DNA from: an uncultured Prevotella sp. | GTDB taxonomy: Bacteria; Bacteroidota; Bacteroidia; Bacteroidales; Bacteroidaceae | Assembly (NCBI GenBank): GCA_900540885.1 | Contig: UQHJ01000064.1 | Coordinates: 1-13,592 of the forward strand | Length of the DNA: 13,592 bases | Direction of reading: 5' to 3' | The notes under the pieces: model-generated | Databases searched by the model: none | What the model was told of the DNA's origin: nothing | What the model saw: the letters and a program-made list of their open reading frames with translations, nothing else | In this document: in pieces, positions 13,561 to 13,592 of the stretch | Layout: each line of letters begins with the position of its first letter | How positions within the stretch are numbered: the stretch's first letter is position 1 | Translations under genes and position numbers: made by a program

Positions 13561-13592
13561 CCAATTGTAAGGCATTGATTATTAATGCATTA

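Larger units (their letters stand above)
13159..13592. other. 434-nt gene-free control region upstream of the upxY/wec operon
   Basis: No convincing gene lies here on either strand. From left to right it holds an untranslated leader of up to about 130 nt before the ATG at 13158, two TAnnTTTG-like -7 elements on the minus strand (13301-13294 and 13269-13262), an AT-rich stretch (13302-13370), the left member of a 13-bp inverted repeat, a four-unit palindrome array (13413-13494), and the right member of the inverted repeat (13548-13560). No Shine-Dalgarno is visible before 13158. The arrangement fits a regulated promoter and leader for the polysaccharide operon. Confidence 0.6.

Overview
This window looks like the chromosome of a Bacteroidales bacterium, most likely Prevotella-like. 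The signs are a PorQ-type component of the type IX secretion system, an LruC-domain lipoprotein, an UpxY-type NusG paralogue, start regions without clear Shine-Dalgarno sequences, and promoters of the Bacteroidetes form (TTTG, about 20 nt, TAnnTTTG). No phylogenetic search was possible, so the genus is an inference.

Layout. A tRNA-Phe gene at the left edge runs leftward and is divergent from a rightward AraC-family regulator (256-1152). Everything else reads leftward. In transcription order from the right the genes are: a 71-codon reading frame (13158-12943) that runs into an UpxY-like antiterminator (12946-12425); wecG (12394-11702); wecC (11555-10344); wecB (10244-9114); an OmpA-like outer-membrane protein (9127-7424); an LruC-domain lipoprotein (7281-5347); porQ (4985-3987) behind its own strong promoter; an in-frame fusion of cytidylate kinase with a polyprenyl diphosphate synthase (3875-2232); and tatD (2095-1313).

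How the genes fit together. WecB makes UDP-ManNAc from UDP-GlcNAc, WecC oxidises it to UDP-ManNAcA, and the WecG-type transferase adds that sugar to a lipid-linked acceptor. An UpxY antiterminator in front is the usual arrangement for a Bacteroidales surface-polysaccharide operon, but no flippase, polymerase or further transferase is present here. The two envelope genes that follow (OmpA-like and LruC) may belong to the same transcription unit. The porQ, cmk/prenyl-synthase and tatD genes form a separate housekeeping/secretion block.

Most unusual features. (1) The conserved start of the UpxY NGN domain (W-F-A-L-R) lies in frame upstream of the only usable start codon, and the preceding 71-codon frame would join it exactly if a C6 tract had one more C. 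This suggests a phase switch, programmed frameshift, recent mutation or sequencing error. (2) Upstream of that operon, four 16-bp palindromes repeat at exactly 22 bp, inside a 13-bp perfect inverted repeat. (3) Nearly every gene junction in the leftward run is filled by an inverted repeat, several built from 7-, 8- or 9-bp tandem units, that starts at or within the upstream stop codon and ends 10-26 nt before the next start. One of them is a 260-nt near-perfect hairpin.
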